Of a stretch of DNA of 6,463 bases, positions 1 through 5,203 are shown piece after piece. This DNA is from Deltaproteobacteria bacterium (GTDB lineage Bacteria > Desulfobacterota > SM23-61): NCBI GenBank assembly GCA_026388915.1, contig JAPLIW010000046.1:1-6463 (forward strand), written 5' to 3'. The position numbers and the translations under genes were made by a program. Positions within the stretch are counted from its first letter, which is position 1. Every line of letters begins with the position of its first letter. Below the pieces are notes generated by a model that worked only from the letters and a program-made list of their open reading frames with translations, had not been told where the DNA came from and ran no database searches.

Positions 1-192
1 AAGGGGATCGATTCCCAGCAGAGTAAACAACCAGAAGGTGTTGTAGGCCCCCAGCATGACCATTTCGCCGTGGGCGAAGTTGACGATCCCCATCACCCCC
101 AGCACCAGGGTAAGCCCCAGGGTGACCGCCGCATAGAGCCCGGCGATCAGGAGCCCGTTGGCAAAGCTTTGCAAAAAATCAGCCCATTCCAT
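1..192 (-). CDS. livH: LivH-type branched-chain amino acid ABC transporter permease (N-terminal part, cut by window edge)
   Basis: Inner-membrane permease of a branched-chain amino acid type (HAAT family) ABC importer, which would form the channel together with a LivM partner. Only the first 64 residues lie in the window. They begin MEWADFLQSFANGLLIAGLY and run into a hydrophobic helix at about residues 12-35. The signature GIVNFAHGEMVMLGAY follows at about residues 35-50, and this Asn-Phe-Ala-His-Gly-Glu block is characteristic of LivH. The ATG at 190-192 gives the usual LivH start. Only a weak ribosome binding site is seen before it (GCCGGATT), unlike the strong sites of the neighbouring genes. 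The gene lies 108 bp downstream of the binding-protein gene on the same strand, so the two are probably co-transcribed, with palindromes in the gap. The true substrate of such systems can be another amino acid, an amide or an aromatic acid; the sequence does not decide this. Confidence 0.9.
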   Translation of the reverse strand, partial: MEWADFLQSFANGLLIAGLYAAVTLGLTLVLGVMGIVNFAHGEMVMLGAYNTFWLFTLLGIDPL

Positions 193-210
193 AATCCGGC
201 TCGCAACCGG

Positions 211-238
211 GCAGGGGCCAATCATGAATGGCCCCTAC
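211..238. repeat. REP-like palindrome, copy 1 (imperfect)
   Basis: A 28-bp imperfect palindrome with outer arms AGGGGCCA (213-220) and TGGCCCCT (229-236) around ATCATGAA. Its ends (GCAGGGGC and GCCCCTAC) match those of the perfect palindrome at 260-287 apart from one base, so both belong to one family. It lies in the gap between the binding-protein and permease genes. No T-run follows on either strand, so it does not look like an intrinsic terminator. Confidence 0.75.
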
Positions 239-259
239 GAGAGGGTCGGCCATTCCGCC

Positions 260-287
260 GTAGGGGCGGTTCGCGAACCGCCCCTAC
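260..287. repeat. REP-like palindrome, copy 2 (perfect, 28 bp)
   Basis: A perfect 28-bp palindrome: GTAGGGGCGGTTCG followed by its exact reverse complement. On the minus strand it starts 13 nt after the stop codon of the binding-protein gene, so a very stable hairpin would form at the 3' end of that coding region. By analogy with REP elements between binding-protein and permease genes (malE-malF), it may protect the upstream mRNA and give more binding protein than permease. That role is inferred. A third related copy is at 4872-4893. Confidence 0.85.
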
Positions 288-300
288 AGACCTTTCAGGA

Positions 301-1521
301 CTATCGGCTTTTCCAGTTCGGCGTGGGATAGATCAGCTTGCTGGTGGCTTTGGGGACCGGATAGACGACATGGGAAACCCCCGCCTGCCACTGGGTGACG
401 ATCTGCTCGTCGATGGCCTGATGCAGTCCCCCCTCCTCGCTCTTCTTGAAGGTCATCTTCCCCATGGGGGAGTTGTAGTCCGTCTTCTCCATGGCAGCGA
501 TGAGCTTCTCCTTGTCCGTGGACCAGGCCCTCTTGATGGCCTCCACCACGGTCATCAGGTTGGTGTAGGCCAGGGGGGCCCAGTATTCGGGGGTCCGGTC
601 GGGGTAGGCCTTCTTGAACTTCTCCATCCACTTCACCGTCTCCGGCAGCTTCATTCCCGGAACCCACACGTCCACTCCGGAGACAAAGTCCCCCGTGGCC
701 CCCAGAGAGGGCTTGTACTGGGGGAAATTCACGGCCACCGAGAGGAACAGCTTGGGATTGAAGTCGATTTCTTTGGCCTGCTTCATGATGAGGGTGGTGT
801 CTCCGGCGTAGGCCACCCAGTAAAAGACCTCCGGGTTGGTCCGCTTGATCTTGGTGAGCATGGGGGTGAAATCCGAGGATCCGCTCTTGAACCGCTCATC
901 GAAGACCACGTTGAATCCCTTCTCCTTCAGGTATTTCACCACGTAATCCCGGCTGGTGGTTCCGTAGATCCCGTCCTCGTAGGCGACGGCCACGTTCTTG
1001 GGCCGGGGATTGAGGGAAAGGATAAAATCACGGACCGTTGATTGACGGTGATAGTCCCAGGGATGGTAATGGAAAAACCACCTCTTGGGCCCGAATTCAT
1101 GCTCCACCTTGGTGGAGGATGCTCCCACCCAGGCCACGAAGGGTTCATAGCGCTGGATGGCATTGAGCTGGGCGTAGGTGATGGTGCTGGAGTAGCCGCC
1201 GATCAGGGCCACCACCTTGTCCCGGGAGATCAGCTTTTCCGCGGCGGCAATGCCCACGGAAGGCTCGCCGGTGTCGTCTTCGATGATCAGCTCCAGCTTC
1301 TTTCCCAGAACTCCTCCGGCCTGGTTGATTTCTTCCAGGGCCATCAGCAGCCCGCGCCTTTGCTCTTCCCCCGCCTGCGCGAAGGAGGCTTTGCTCAGCG
1401 GCAAGACCGCCCCGATCTTGATGGCATCCTGGGCCAGGGCCGTTCCCGCCTGGCCGAGGAGGAGAACCAGCGCAAAAATCCCCAACCCTCTCCAAACCCA
1501 TAGAGACGTTTTCCGCGCCAT
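301..1521 (-). CDS. ABC transporter substrate-binding protein, LivJ/LivK type (periplasmic binding protein type 1)
   Basis: Periplasmic receptor that would capture an amino acid or similar small ligand and deliver it to the LivH/LivM permease encoded just downstream. The start is ATG at 1519-1521, because AAAGGAGG stands 7 nt upstream; an ATG 66 bp further upstream has no such site. The 406-residue product is normal for the family. Residues 1-30 form a Sec signal peptide: Arg/Lys near the start, the hydrophobic stretch LGIFALVLLLG, and cleavage after ALA before QDA. The mature part opens with IKIGAVLPLSKASF, the usual first strand, then LELIIEDDTGEPS and VVALIGGYSS, all typical of the Peripla_BP_6 fold. 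Later blocks (VAVAYEDGIYG, DFTPMLTKIK) fit the second lobe. No lipobox is seen, so it is soluble rather than lipid-anchored. The ligand cannot be read from sequence; branched-chain amino acids, amides, urea or aromatic acids are all served by relatives. Confidence 0.93.
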   Translation of the reverse strand: MARKTSLWVWRGLGIFALVLLLGQAGTALAQDAIKIGAVLPLSKASFAQAGEEQRRGLLMALEEINQAGGVLGKKLELIIEDDTGEPSVGIAAAEKLISRDKVVALIGGYSSTITYAQLNAIQRYEPFVAWVGASSTKVEHEFGPKRWFFHYHPWDYHRQSTVRDFILSLNPRPKNVAVAYEDGIYGTTSRDYVVKYLKEKGFNVVFDERFKSGSSDFTPMLTKIKRTNPEVFYWVAYAGDTTLIMKQAKEIDFNPKLFLSVAVNFPQYKPSLGATGDFVSGVDVWVPGMKLPETVKWMEKFKKAYPDRTPEYWAPLAYTNLMTVVEAIKRAWSTDKEKLIAAMEKTDYNSPMGKMTFKKSEEGGLHQAIDEQIVTQWQAGVSHVVYPVPKATSKLIYPTPNWKSR

Positions 1522-1629
1522 AAGCCAACCTCCTTTATTCTTTGATGGGGCCGCTTCTTTCCGCCCCCTGCCAATTCGAAAAGACACCCCGAGGGAAATC
1601 CAGGCCGGCAGAGAACCCGAAACGACCTT

Positions 1630-1658
1630 AGTAAATCAAAATTGAGCCCAATTTTCAA
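1630..1658 (-). promoter_or_regulatory. Candidate sigma-70 promoter for the binding-protein/permease unit, with internal inverted repeat
   Basis: Reading the minus strand, TTGAAA (1658-1653) is followed after 17 bp by TTTACT (1635-1630), matching consensus at 5 of 6 and 4 of 6 positions. It would give a leader of about 100 nt before the start at 1521. The spacer is nearly filled by an inverted repeat AAAATTG-AGCC-CAATTTT (1638-1655), shaped like a repressor operator. The promoter is moderate and predicted from sequence only. Confidence 0.5.
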
Positions 1659-1771
1659 GATCAAATTTCAAAAAAATTGGGGGGGGTCTATTCTTCCAAG
1701 GGCCCGGGATCGAAATGTAAAAGAGCCGACTCCGAAAGGAAGGATAAGCAAGGCTGGCCGCGTCCTTCCGT

Positions 1772-1800
1772 TTGACATCGCCCCCGGGGCGTTGTATATA
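1772..1800 (+). promoter_or_regulatory. Strong sigma-70 promoter for the amidohydrolase gene, with internal GC palindrome
   Basis: TTGACA (1772-1777, 6 of 6) and TATATA (1795-1800, 5 of 6) are separated by the ideal 17 bp. Transcription would begin near 1807, about 37 nt before the start codon. The spacer contains CGCCCC-C-GGGGCG (1779-1791), a perfect 6-1-6 inverted repeat between the -35 and -10 elements, which suggests a repressor operator. An overlapping -10 choice, TATACT at 1797-1802, would need a 19-bp spacer. Confidence 0.75.
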
Positions 1801-1843
1801 CTACGCGTTTGGCAGCACATCTTCAGCAAAGGAGGGTCATCGC

Positions 1844-3190
1844 ATGGAAAAAATAAGAATGATGAAAGCGGCGGCGGGCTTCGGGGCGCTCCTGCTGATC
1901 CTGGCGGTCGCCGGAGCGGCGGTGGCCCAAGACAGCCGGCAGATGGTTCTGCAGAAGATTGAGGCCATGAAGGGAGACCTTTTGCGCATGAACGAGTGGC
2001 TCTACCAGAATCCCGAACCGGGCCACAAGGAAACCAAGGCGGTCGAGATGCTGACCGGATATCTGAAGGGGAAAGGATGGCAGGTGGAAATCGGCCTGAA
2101 TAAGATCGCCGACTCCTGGGAGCCGATCCTGGAGAAGGCCTGGAAGATCAAGACCTTGCCCACGGTCTTCAAGGCCACATACCCAGGCCAGGAGGGCGGT
2201 CCCACGATCGCCTTTCTCGTGGAGTATGACGCCCTGCGGGGTCCGGGGGGAAAGGCCTTCCACGGCTGTCAGCACAACATGCAGAGTCCCATCGGCATCG
2301 GCGCGGCCGTGGCCCTGGCGGAGGTCATGAAGGCCAGGAAGATCCCGGGCCGGCTGGTGGTCTGGGGAACGCCGGCGGAAGAGATCCCGCCGCCGGTTAA
2401 AGCGATCATGTACGATTCCGGCTGCTTCAAGGACGCGGACATCACCCTCATGTTTCACGGCGGAGACAAAACCACTTACCGGAGATCCGGCCCCTCGGGC
2501 ATGGCCCTGGACGCCTACGAGTTCGTTTTCACCGGAAAGCCCTCGCACGCTTCCTCCAAGCCCTGGGAAGGAAAGTCAGCCCTGGACGCCGTGATCCTCA
2601 TGTTCAACGCCATCGACGCCCTGCGGGAACACTCCGAACCCGGGACCCGCATGCACGGGGTGATCACCGATGGCGGAGCGGCGCCCAACATCGTTCCCCA
2701 GCGGGCGGCCACGGTCTGGTTCATCCGACACTTCCAGCGCCCTTACCTGGACATGCAGGTCAAGCGGGTAATGGACATCGTGAAAGGCGCCACGCTCATG
2801 ACCGGGACGCAGGTGACGATCACGCCCCAGGGCCGGTATGACAACCGGATCCACGTGGAAACGCTCGAGAAACTCGCCTTCCAATACTCCCGGGAATACG
2901 GCGCCGCGGATCCCCAGGAAGCGGACCCCTGCCCGGAGACCACGGCCGGGTCCACGGATTTCGGGACCGTGAGCTTCAACATCCCGTCCCTGGAGCTGAG
3001 GGTCAAAAGCGCCCCCAGCGGATGCCCCGGTCACAGCCAGGAGTTTGCGGACGCCTCGTTGAGCGATCTTGGCAAAAGCGCCCTCATCGTCTCCACCAAG
3101 GTGGAGGCCAGCGTGGCCCTGGATCTTTTGACCCAGCCGGACCTTCTCGCCAAGATCAAAAAGGAACACGCCGCCCTCAAGGGAAAGTAA
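1844..3190 (+). CDS. Exported M20D-family amidohydrolase (AbgB/IAA-amino acid hydrolase-like)
   Basis: Metal-dependent hydrolase expected to cleave an amide bond between an acyl or aromatic group and an amino acid, acting outside the cytoplasm. The start is the ATG at 1844, with AAAGGAGG 8 nt upstream; an in-frame ATG at 1772 overlaps the promoter and is rejected. The product has 448 residues. Residues 1-28 form a signal peptide (hydrophobic AGFGALLLILAVAGAAVA, cleavage before QDS). M20 landmarks appear in order: EYDAL (127-131) and HGCQHN (140-145) for metal binding; GTPAEE (175-180) with the catalytic and ligand Glu pair; MFHGG (203-207); the lid domain GKPSHASSKPWEGKSALDA (231-249) with His235; DGGAAPNIVP (276-285); and PGHS (395-398) with the last metal-ligand His. 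The usual Gly of CGH is Gln143 here. Most M20D relatives are cytoplasmic, so export is notable. The divergent neighbour is an amino acid type importer. Exact substrate unknown; p-aminobenzoyl-glutamate or N-acyl amino acids are family precedents. Confidence 0.9.
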   Translation: MEKIRMMKAAAGFGALLLILAVAGAAVAQDSRQMVLQKIEAMKGDLLRMNEWLYQNPEPGHKETKAVEMLTGYLKGKGWQVEIGLNKIADSWEPILEKAWKIKTLPTVFKATYPGQEGGPTIAFLVEYDALRGPGGKAFHGCQHNMQSPIGIGAAVALAEVMKARKIPGRLVVWGTPAEEIPPPVKAIMYDSGCFKDADITLMFHGGDKTTYRRSGPSGMALDAYEFVFTGKPSHASSKPWEGKSALDAVILMFNAIDALREHSEPGTRMHGVITDGGAAPNIVPQRAATVWFIRHFQRPYLDMQVKRVMDIVKGATLMTGTQVTITPQGRYDNRIHVETLEKLAFQYSREYGAADPQEADPCPETTAGSTDFGTVSFNIPSLELRVKSAPSGCPGHSQEFADASLSDLGKSALIVSTKVEASVALDLLTQPDLLAKIKKEHAALKGK

Positions 3191-3229
3191 CGGCGGACCG
3201 ATTGAATCCGGGGCTTGACCCCCAAAGCA

Positions 3230-3258
3230 AAAGGGGGCTTCCAGGAGAAGCCCCCTTT
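3230..3258 (+). terminator. Terminator hairpin after the amidohydrolase gene
   Basis: An 11-bp perfect stem AAAGGGGGCTT / AAGCCCCCTTT with the 7-nt loop CCAGGAG, 39 nt after the stop codon. The T-tract downstream is short on the plus strand (TTTATCT); the minus-strand side (TTTTGCTTT) is better, so it may work in both directions. The 21 nt at 3221-3241 recur exactly at 4813-4833. Confidence 0.8.
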
Positions 3259-3420
3259 ATCTCTGTCAGGAAAGCGGATGATATTTGCAGGAAATGCAGA
3301 GCAGAAATGTCCCCCGGCATTTTCCCCGGGCGAAGAATTGCTGGCTGGGCAAAAAGTCATTACTCCGCTGAAACCCTGAGTCCAGAGAACTTAAAACTGC
3401 ACCGGCCCTGTGCCTTGTGC

Positions 3421-3441
3421 GGGGATCGCATCGCGATCCCC
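3421..3441. repeat. Perfect GC-rich hairpin, 9-bp stem and 3-nt loop
   Basis: GGGGATCGC, then ATC, then GCGATCCCC. The stem is perfect and is followed by more C rather than a T-run, so it is not a standard terminator. It may be a solitary member of another dispersed palindrome family; only one copy is present in the window. Confidence 0.6.
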
Positions 3442-3693
3442 CCCAGGCCGCTCCTCCGAGCCATTTTCCATAGGTATGACATCTGCTGTTTGGGTTGAAT
3501 GCATTTTCGAAAACGCAAAAAGATGCGATCATGAATCTACATTTGAATAAAAGAAGGCGACCTGCAGCCGTCCTAATGGGCAACATAGCTTGAATGTATA
3601 GTACTTCCTGAAGTCTTGTTTTTAGAGTTCTTTCCGAAATTTCACCATTTCAAACGCAAATTTTCAATTTGGGCCTGAAAACCGATACTCTTT

Positions 3694-3726
3694 CCAAAGG
3701 CATACCAAAGGCATAACCAAAGGCAT
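3694..3726. repeat. Triplicated decamer CCAAAGGCAT
   Basis: Three exact copies of CCAAAGGCAT at 3694-3703, 3705-3714 and 3717-3726, spaced by 1 and 2 nt, so the period is 11 then 12. The last copy runs into TTTGGGGC and a T-run (3734-3741), which could form a weak CCAAA/TTTGG hairpin. The near-helical spacing on one DNA face would suit cooperative binding of a protein, but slippage is an equal explanation. Confidence 0.65.
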
Positions 3727-3766
3727 TTTGGGGCTTTTTTTAGGTTGACATTTAGCAAAATTCCTC

Positions 3767-3795
3767 TTGACCTTCCATGCGAATAAGAGTATCTT
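3767..3795 (+). promoter_or_regulatory. Possible promoter for the Cache-protein gene
   Basis: TTGACC (3767-3772) and TATCTT (3790-3795) with 17-bp spacing. It lies just downstream of the triplicated decamer. Use of this promoter would leave a leader of about 260 nt. The -10 match is mediocre, and AT-rich DNA yields such matches by chance. Confidence 0.3.
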
Positions 3796-3901
3796 TTCTT
3801 TGTTTTCTCCCAGCCGTTCCTAATTATCCTCACAACCTGACCTTTAACCTTCTGGTTGGTAAAATGAGAAAGTGGGATTACCAAAAGATCATCATGTGAA
3901 G

Positions 3902-3932
3902 CCTCCAAGGGGGCTCCATATCCCTTTGGAGG
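3902..3932 (+). promoter_or_regulatory. Leader hairpin upstream of the Cache-protein gene
   Basis: CCTCCAAGGG (3902-3911) pairs with CCCTTTGGAGG (3922-3932), with one bulged base and a 10-nt loop. No T-run follows, so it is not an intrinsic terminator. It lies about 130 nt before the start codon and could be a structural element of a long leader; its function is unknown. Confidence 0.4.
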
Positions 3933-4064
3933 TAACTTCCTGGTGTAAACTCGTAGTGCGAAAAATCGAATTCATATTGAAAAAAGCCCACAATGTTCGA
4001 GATTCGGGGAGGACTCTATCGATTCTTCTCATGACAAGCCTCGCGAAAGGAGGGGATGAAGGAT

Positions 4065-4517
4065 ATGTTTAAGAAATTTATGATATCGATACTCATTTGT
4101 CTCTTCGCAATGTCTTGGGGGTATGCCGCGCAAAAGGCTACCCCTGAAGAGGCAAAAAAGATGGTGGAGCAAGCCGTTGCATATGTGAAAGCAAACGGCC
4201 AAGAAAAAGCTCTGAAGGAATTCAATACGCCTAAGGGTAAATTCGTGAAGGGTGAAATGTATGTATTCGCGTATGATTTGAACGCAGTAATGATGGCCCA
4301 TCCTGTGAATCCCAAATTGATCGGTAAGGATCTGGTTAATGAACCGGACAGCAAGGGCAAGCTTTTTAGGAAAGAAATAGTGGAACTCGCGAAAACCAAA
4401 GGTTCAGGGTTGGTTGACTATACCTATCTGAATCCCGTGACCAAGCAGGAAGAATCCAAGACCACCTACATTCAGAAAGAGGGTGATCTTATAATCTGTT
4501 GCGGGGCTTACAAGTGA
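4065..4517 (+). CDS. Exported single-Cache-domain protein
   Basis: Small secreted protein made almost only of one Cache (small-molecule-binding) domain, the type of domain normally found outside the membrane in chemoreceptors and histidine kinases. Here no transmembrane output domain is attached, so it may be a soluble binding or sensory partner. The start is ATG at 4065, 11 nt after AAAGGAGG; the in-frame ATG at 4056 is only 2 nt from that site and would add MKD. From 4065 the product has 150 residues. Residues 1-22 form a signal peptide (FMISILICLFAM, cleavage near GYAA). The domain shows VEQAVAYVKANGQEKALKEF, then YVFAYDLNAVMMAHPVNPKL followed by IGKDL, and ends GSGLVDYTYLNPVTKQE and LIICCGAYK, which is the usual family pattern. 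Cys145 and Cys146 are adjacent near the C-terminus. The codons are AT-richer than those of the neighbouring genes. The gene stands alone, with its own terminator. Confidence 0.85.
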   Translation: MFKKFMISILICLFAMSWGYAAQKATPEEAKKMVEQAVAYVKANGQEKALKEFNTPKGKFVKGEMYVFAYDLNAVMMAHPVNPKLIGKDLVNEPDSKGKLFRKEIVELAKTKGSGLVDYTYLNPVTKQEESKTTYIQKEGDLIICCGAYK

Positions 4518-4576
4518 TCTGGGAAGGATAGCAGAGGTGGGGCGGAGTAAATCTCAAGCTTTCGAAGACTGAAATT

Positions 4577-4607
4577 GGCAGGGTCAGAAATGGCTCTGCC
4601 TTTTTTT
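4577..4607 (+). terminator. Intrinsic terminator of the Cache-protein gene
   Basis: GGCAGGGTC (4577-4585) pairs with GGCTCTGCC (4592-4600) over 9 bp with two G-T wobbles and the loop AGAAAT, followed at once by seven T (4601-4607). It starts 60 nt after the stop codon. This is a textbook Rho-independent terminator. Confidence 0.92.
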
Positions 4608-4820
4608 GCATATTTCAACTCGTAATCCTGAACTCCTGAAATGGTATCATCCTCACACTTTGGTGAAATCGTTTTCTTGGAAAATGCATAGCTTCGGCTA
4701 TGAATTGGTTATCTAAAATTTATTTTGAGAAGTCAGGGTTCCTTTTTCTAATCTTTGATGGAGGCTGAAGAAAAAATTGGCATACTGATTGACTCAATGC
4801 GGGTCATGAAATCCCAAAGC

Positions 4821-4851
4821 AAAAGGGGGCTTCATTAAGAAGCCCCCTTTT
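4821..4851. terminator. Bidirectional terminator hairpin
   Basis: A 12-bp perfect stem AAAAGGGGGCTT / AAGCCCCCTTTT with the loop CATTAAG, flanked by T5 on the plus side and TTTTGCTTT on the minus side. The plus-strand gene upstream already has its own terminator, so this one may serve mainly the minus-strand iron-sulfur gene, about 350 nt away. Positions 4813-4833 are identical to 3221-3241. Confidence 0.8.
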
Positions 4852-4871
4852 TGCTATATCTTATAGATTTT

Positions 4872-4893
4872 GGGGCGATTCGTGAATCGCCCT
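4872..4893. repeat. REP-like palindrome, copy 3 (diverged)
   Basis: GGGCGATTC (4873-4881), GT, GAATCGCCC (4884-4892), followed by TTACA. The layout (GGGGCG, TTCG core, CGCCC, TACA) resembles the palindromes at 211-238 and 260-287, so it is probably a diverged member of that family. It sits 20 nt after the terminator at 4821-4851. Confidence 0.65.
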
Positions 4894-4920
4894 TACATTT
4901 CTTTCGAAATCTGCATCTCT

Positions 4921-5058
4921 TTTATCCGTGTTTATCCGCGTCGAAAAGAGTTCGAAGTTTTGAGTTCGGAGTTCGGAGTTAAAGGCGATAAAGCCCCGTT
5001 ATTAACTTTAGGCACTCGTAACTTTAGGCACTTTCTTATCTGTGTTCATCTGTACTAC
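4921..5058. repeat. Cluster of short tandem repeats (periods 10, 7, 16 and 9)
   Basis: In order: TTTATCCGTG plus TTTATCCGCG (4921-4940), a decamer in tandem; TTCGAAG, TTTTGAG, TTCGGAG, TTCGGAG (4951-4978), period 7; TAACTTTAGGCACT twice (5003-5016 and 5019-5032), period 16; TTATCTGTG plus TTCATCTGT (5036-5053), a diverged form of the first type. A further unit, TTTATCTGTG, is at 5181-5190. None encodes a recognisable protein. Confidence 0.7.
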
Positions 5059-5083
5059 TGTTGTGTAAAATCTTTAAAATTTG

Positions 5084-5177
5084 TTAAGCAAAAAGCATCC
5101 CCCCCACCCTAACCCTCCCCCTCGAGGGGGGAGGGGAGGGAGGGGGTGATTCCTTTTGGTTGCGGCGCAGCCGCGCT
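5084..5177 (+). repeat. Inverted-repeat palindromic element, copy A
   Basis: Positions 5084-5166 (83 nt) are the exact reverse complement of 5968-6050, checked base by base. After a 3-nt mismatch (GCA here, TCT in the other copy) the next 8 nt, GCCGCGCT, match again, giving 91 of 94. Internally it is an imperfect palindrome centred on CTCGAG (5121-5126), with a 7-bp stem, a bulged G and 4 more pairs, followed by a small hairpin GCGGC-GCA-GCCGC (5162-5174). It starts TTAAGCAAAAAGCATCC. It lies 26 nt beyond the stop of the iron-sulfur gene. It encodes nothing and looks like a REP or miniature inverted-repeat element. Confidence 0.92.
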
Positions 5178-5203
5178 AAGTTTATCTGTGTCCCCTTCGA
5201 TCT

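Larger units (their letters stand above)
1522..1843. promoter_or_regulatory. Divergent promoter region between the transporter and amidohydrolase units
   Basis: A 322-bp non-coding spacer between two outward-facing start codons. It holds a candidate promoter for each direction, listed separately, and the two Shine-Dalgarno sequences. Between the promoters is a run of eight G (about 1680-1687) after an A-rich stretch, and a GGGCCCGGG block near 1700. No regulator gene is divergently placed here, so any repressor must be encoded elsewhere. Confidence 0.7.
3259..4055. other. AT-richer intergenic region without a convincing gene
   Basis: About 800 bp between the amidohydrolase terminator and the Cache-protein gene. 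It has a clearly lower GC content than the flanking genes from about 3480 onward. It contains a strong hairpin (3421-3441), smaller AT-rich hairpins such as CAAATT-TTC-AATTTG (3657-3671), a triplicated decamer (3694-3726), a weak promoter candidate (3767-3795) and a hairpin in the probable leader (3902-3932). Open frames here lack ribosome binding sites and recognisable protein motifs. I recognise no known riboswitch or small RNA. Confidence 0.6.
4608..5083. other. Intergenic region with hairpins and short repeats, no gene seen
   Basis: About 480 bp between the convergent Cache-protein and iron-sulfur genes. It holds the perfect hairpin CATAGC-TTCG-GCTATG (4687-4702) with a UUCG tetraloop, a terminator, a REP-like palindrome and short tandem repeats, listed separately. 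The 80-codon open frame at 4870-5112 runs through repeats, has no ribosome binding site and is not a gene. Confidence 0.65.

Noticed and set aside
70..1041. Long open frame on the plus strand over the transporter genes
   Set aside because: It is antisense to the binding-protein and permease genes, rich in Gly/His/Pro as expected from high-GC shadow frames, and has no motif or ribosome binding site.
3266..3586. 106-codon minus-strand frame downstream of the amidohydrolase
   Set aside because: It reads through the 3421-3441 hairpin, has no Shine-Dalgarno and no known motif; probably chance.
3642..3908. 88-codon minus-strand frame in the AT-rich region
   Set aside because: It needs a TTG start, runs through the triplicated decamer, and shows no recognisable domain. 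It could be a remnant, but the support is too weak to call a gene.
3500..4055. Riboswitch (for example cyclic di-GMP type) ahead of the Cache gene
   Set aside because: I looked for known conserved core motifs and found none; the hairpins alone do not support a riboswitch call.
3872..4072. 66-codon plus-strand frame overlapping the Cache gene start
   Set aside because: It crosses the leader hairpin, has no ribosome binding site, and overlaps the well supported start and its Shine-Dalgarno in another frame.
4870..5112. 80-codon plus-strand frame in the repeat cluster
   Set aside because: Its sequence is made of short tandem repeats and the end of the inverted-repeat element.
5101..5150. Telomere-like repeat, because of GGGTTAGGG on the minus strand
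   Set aside because: It is a single occurrence inside a palindromic element, not a tandem array, and the position is internal to a gene-bearing region.
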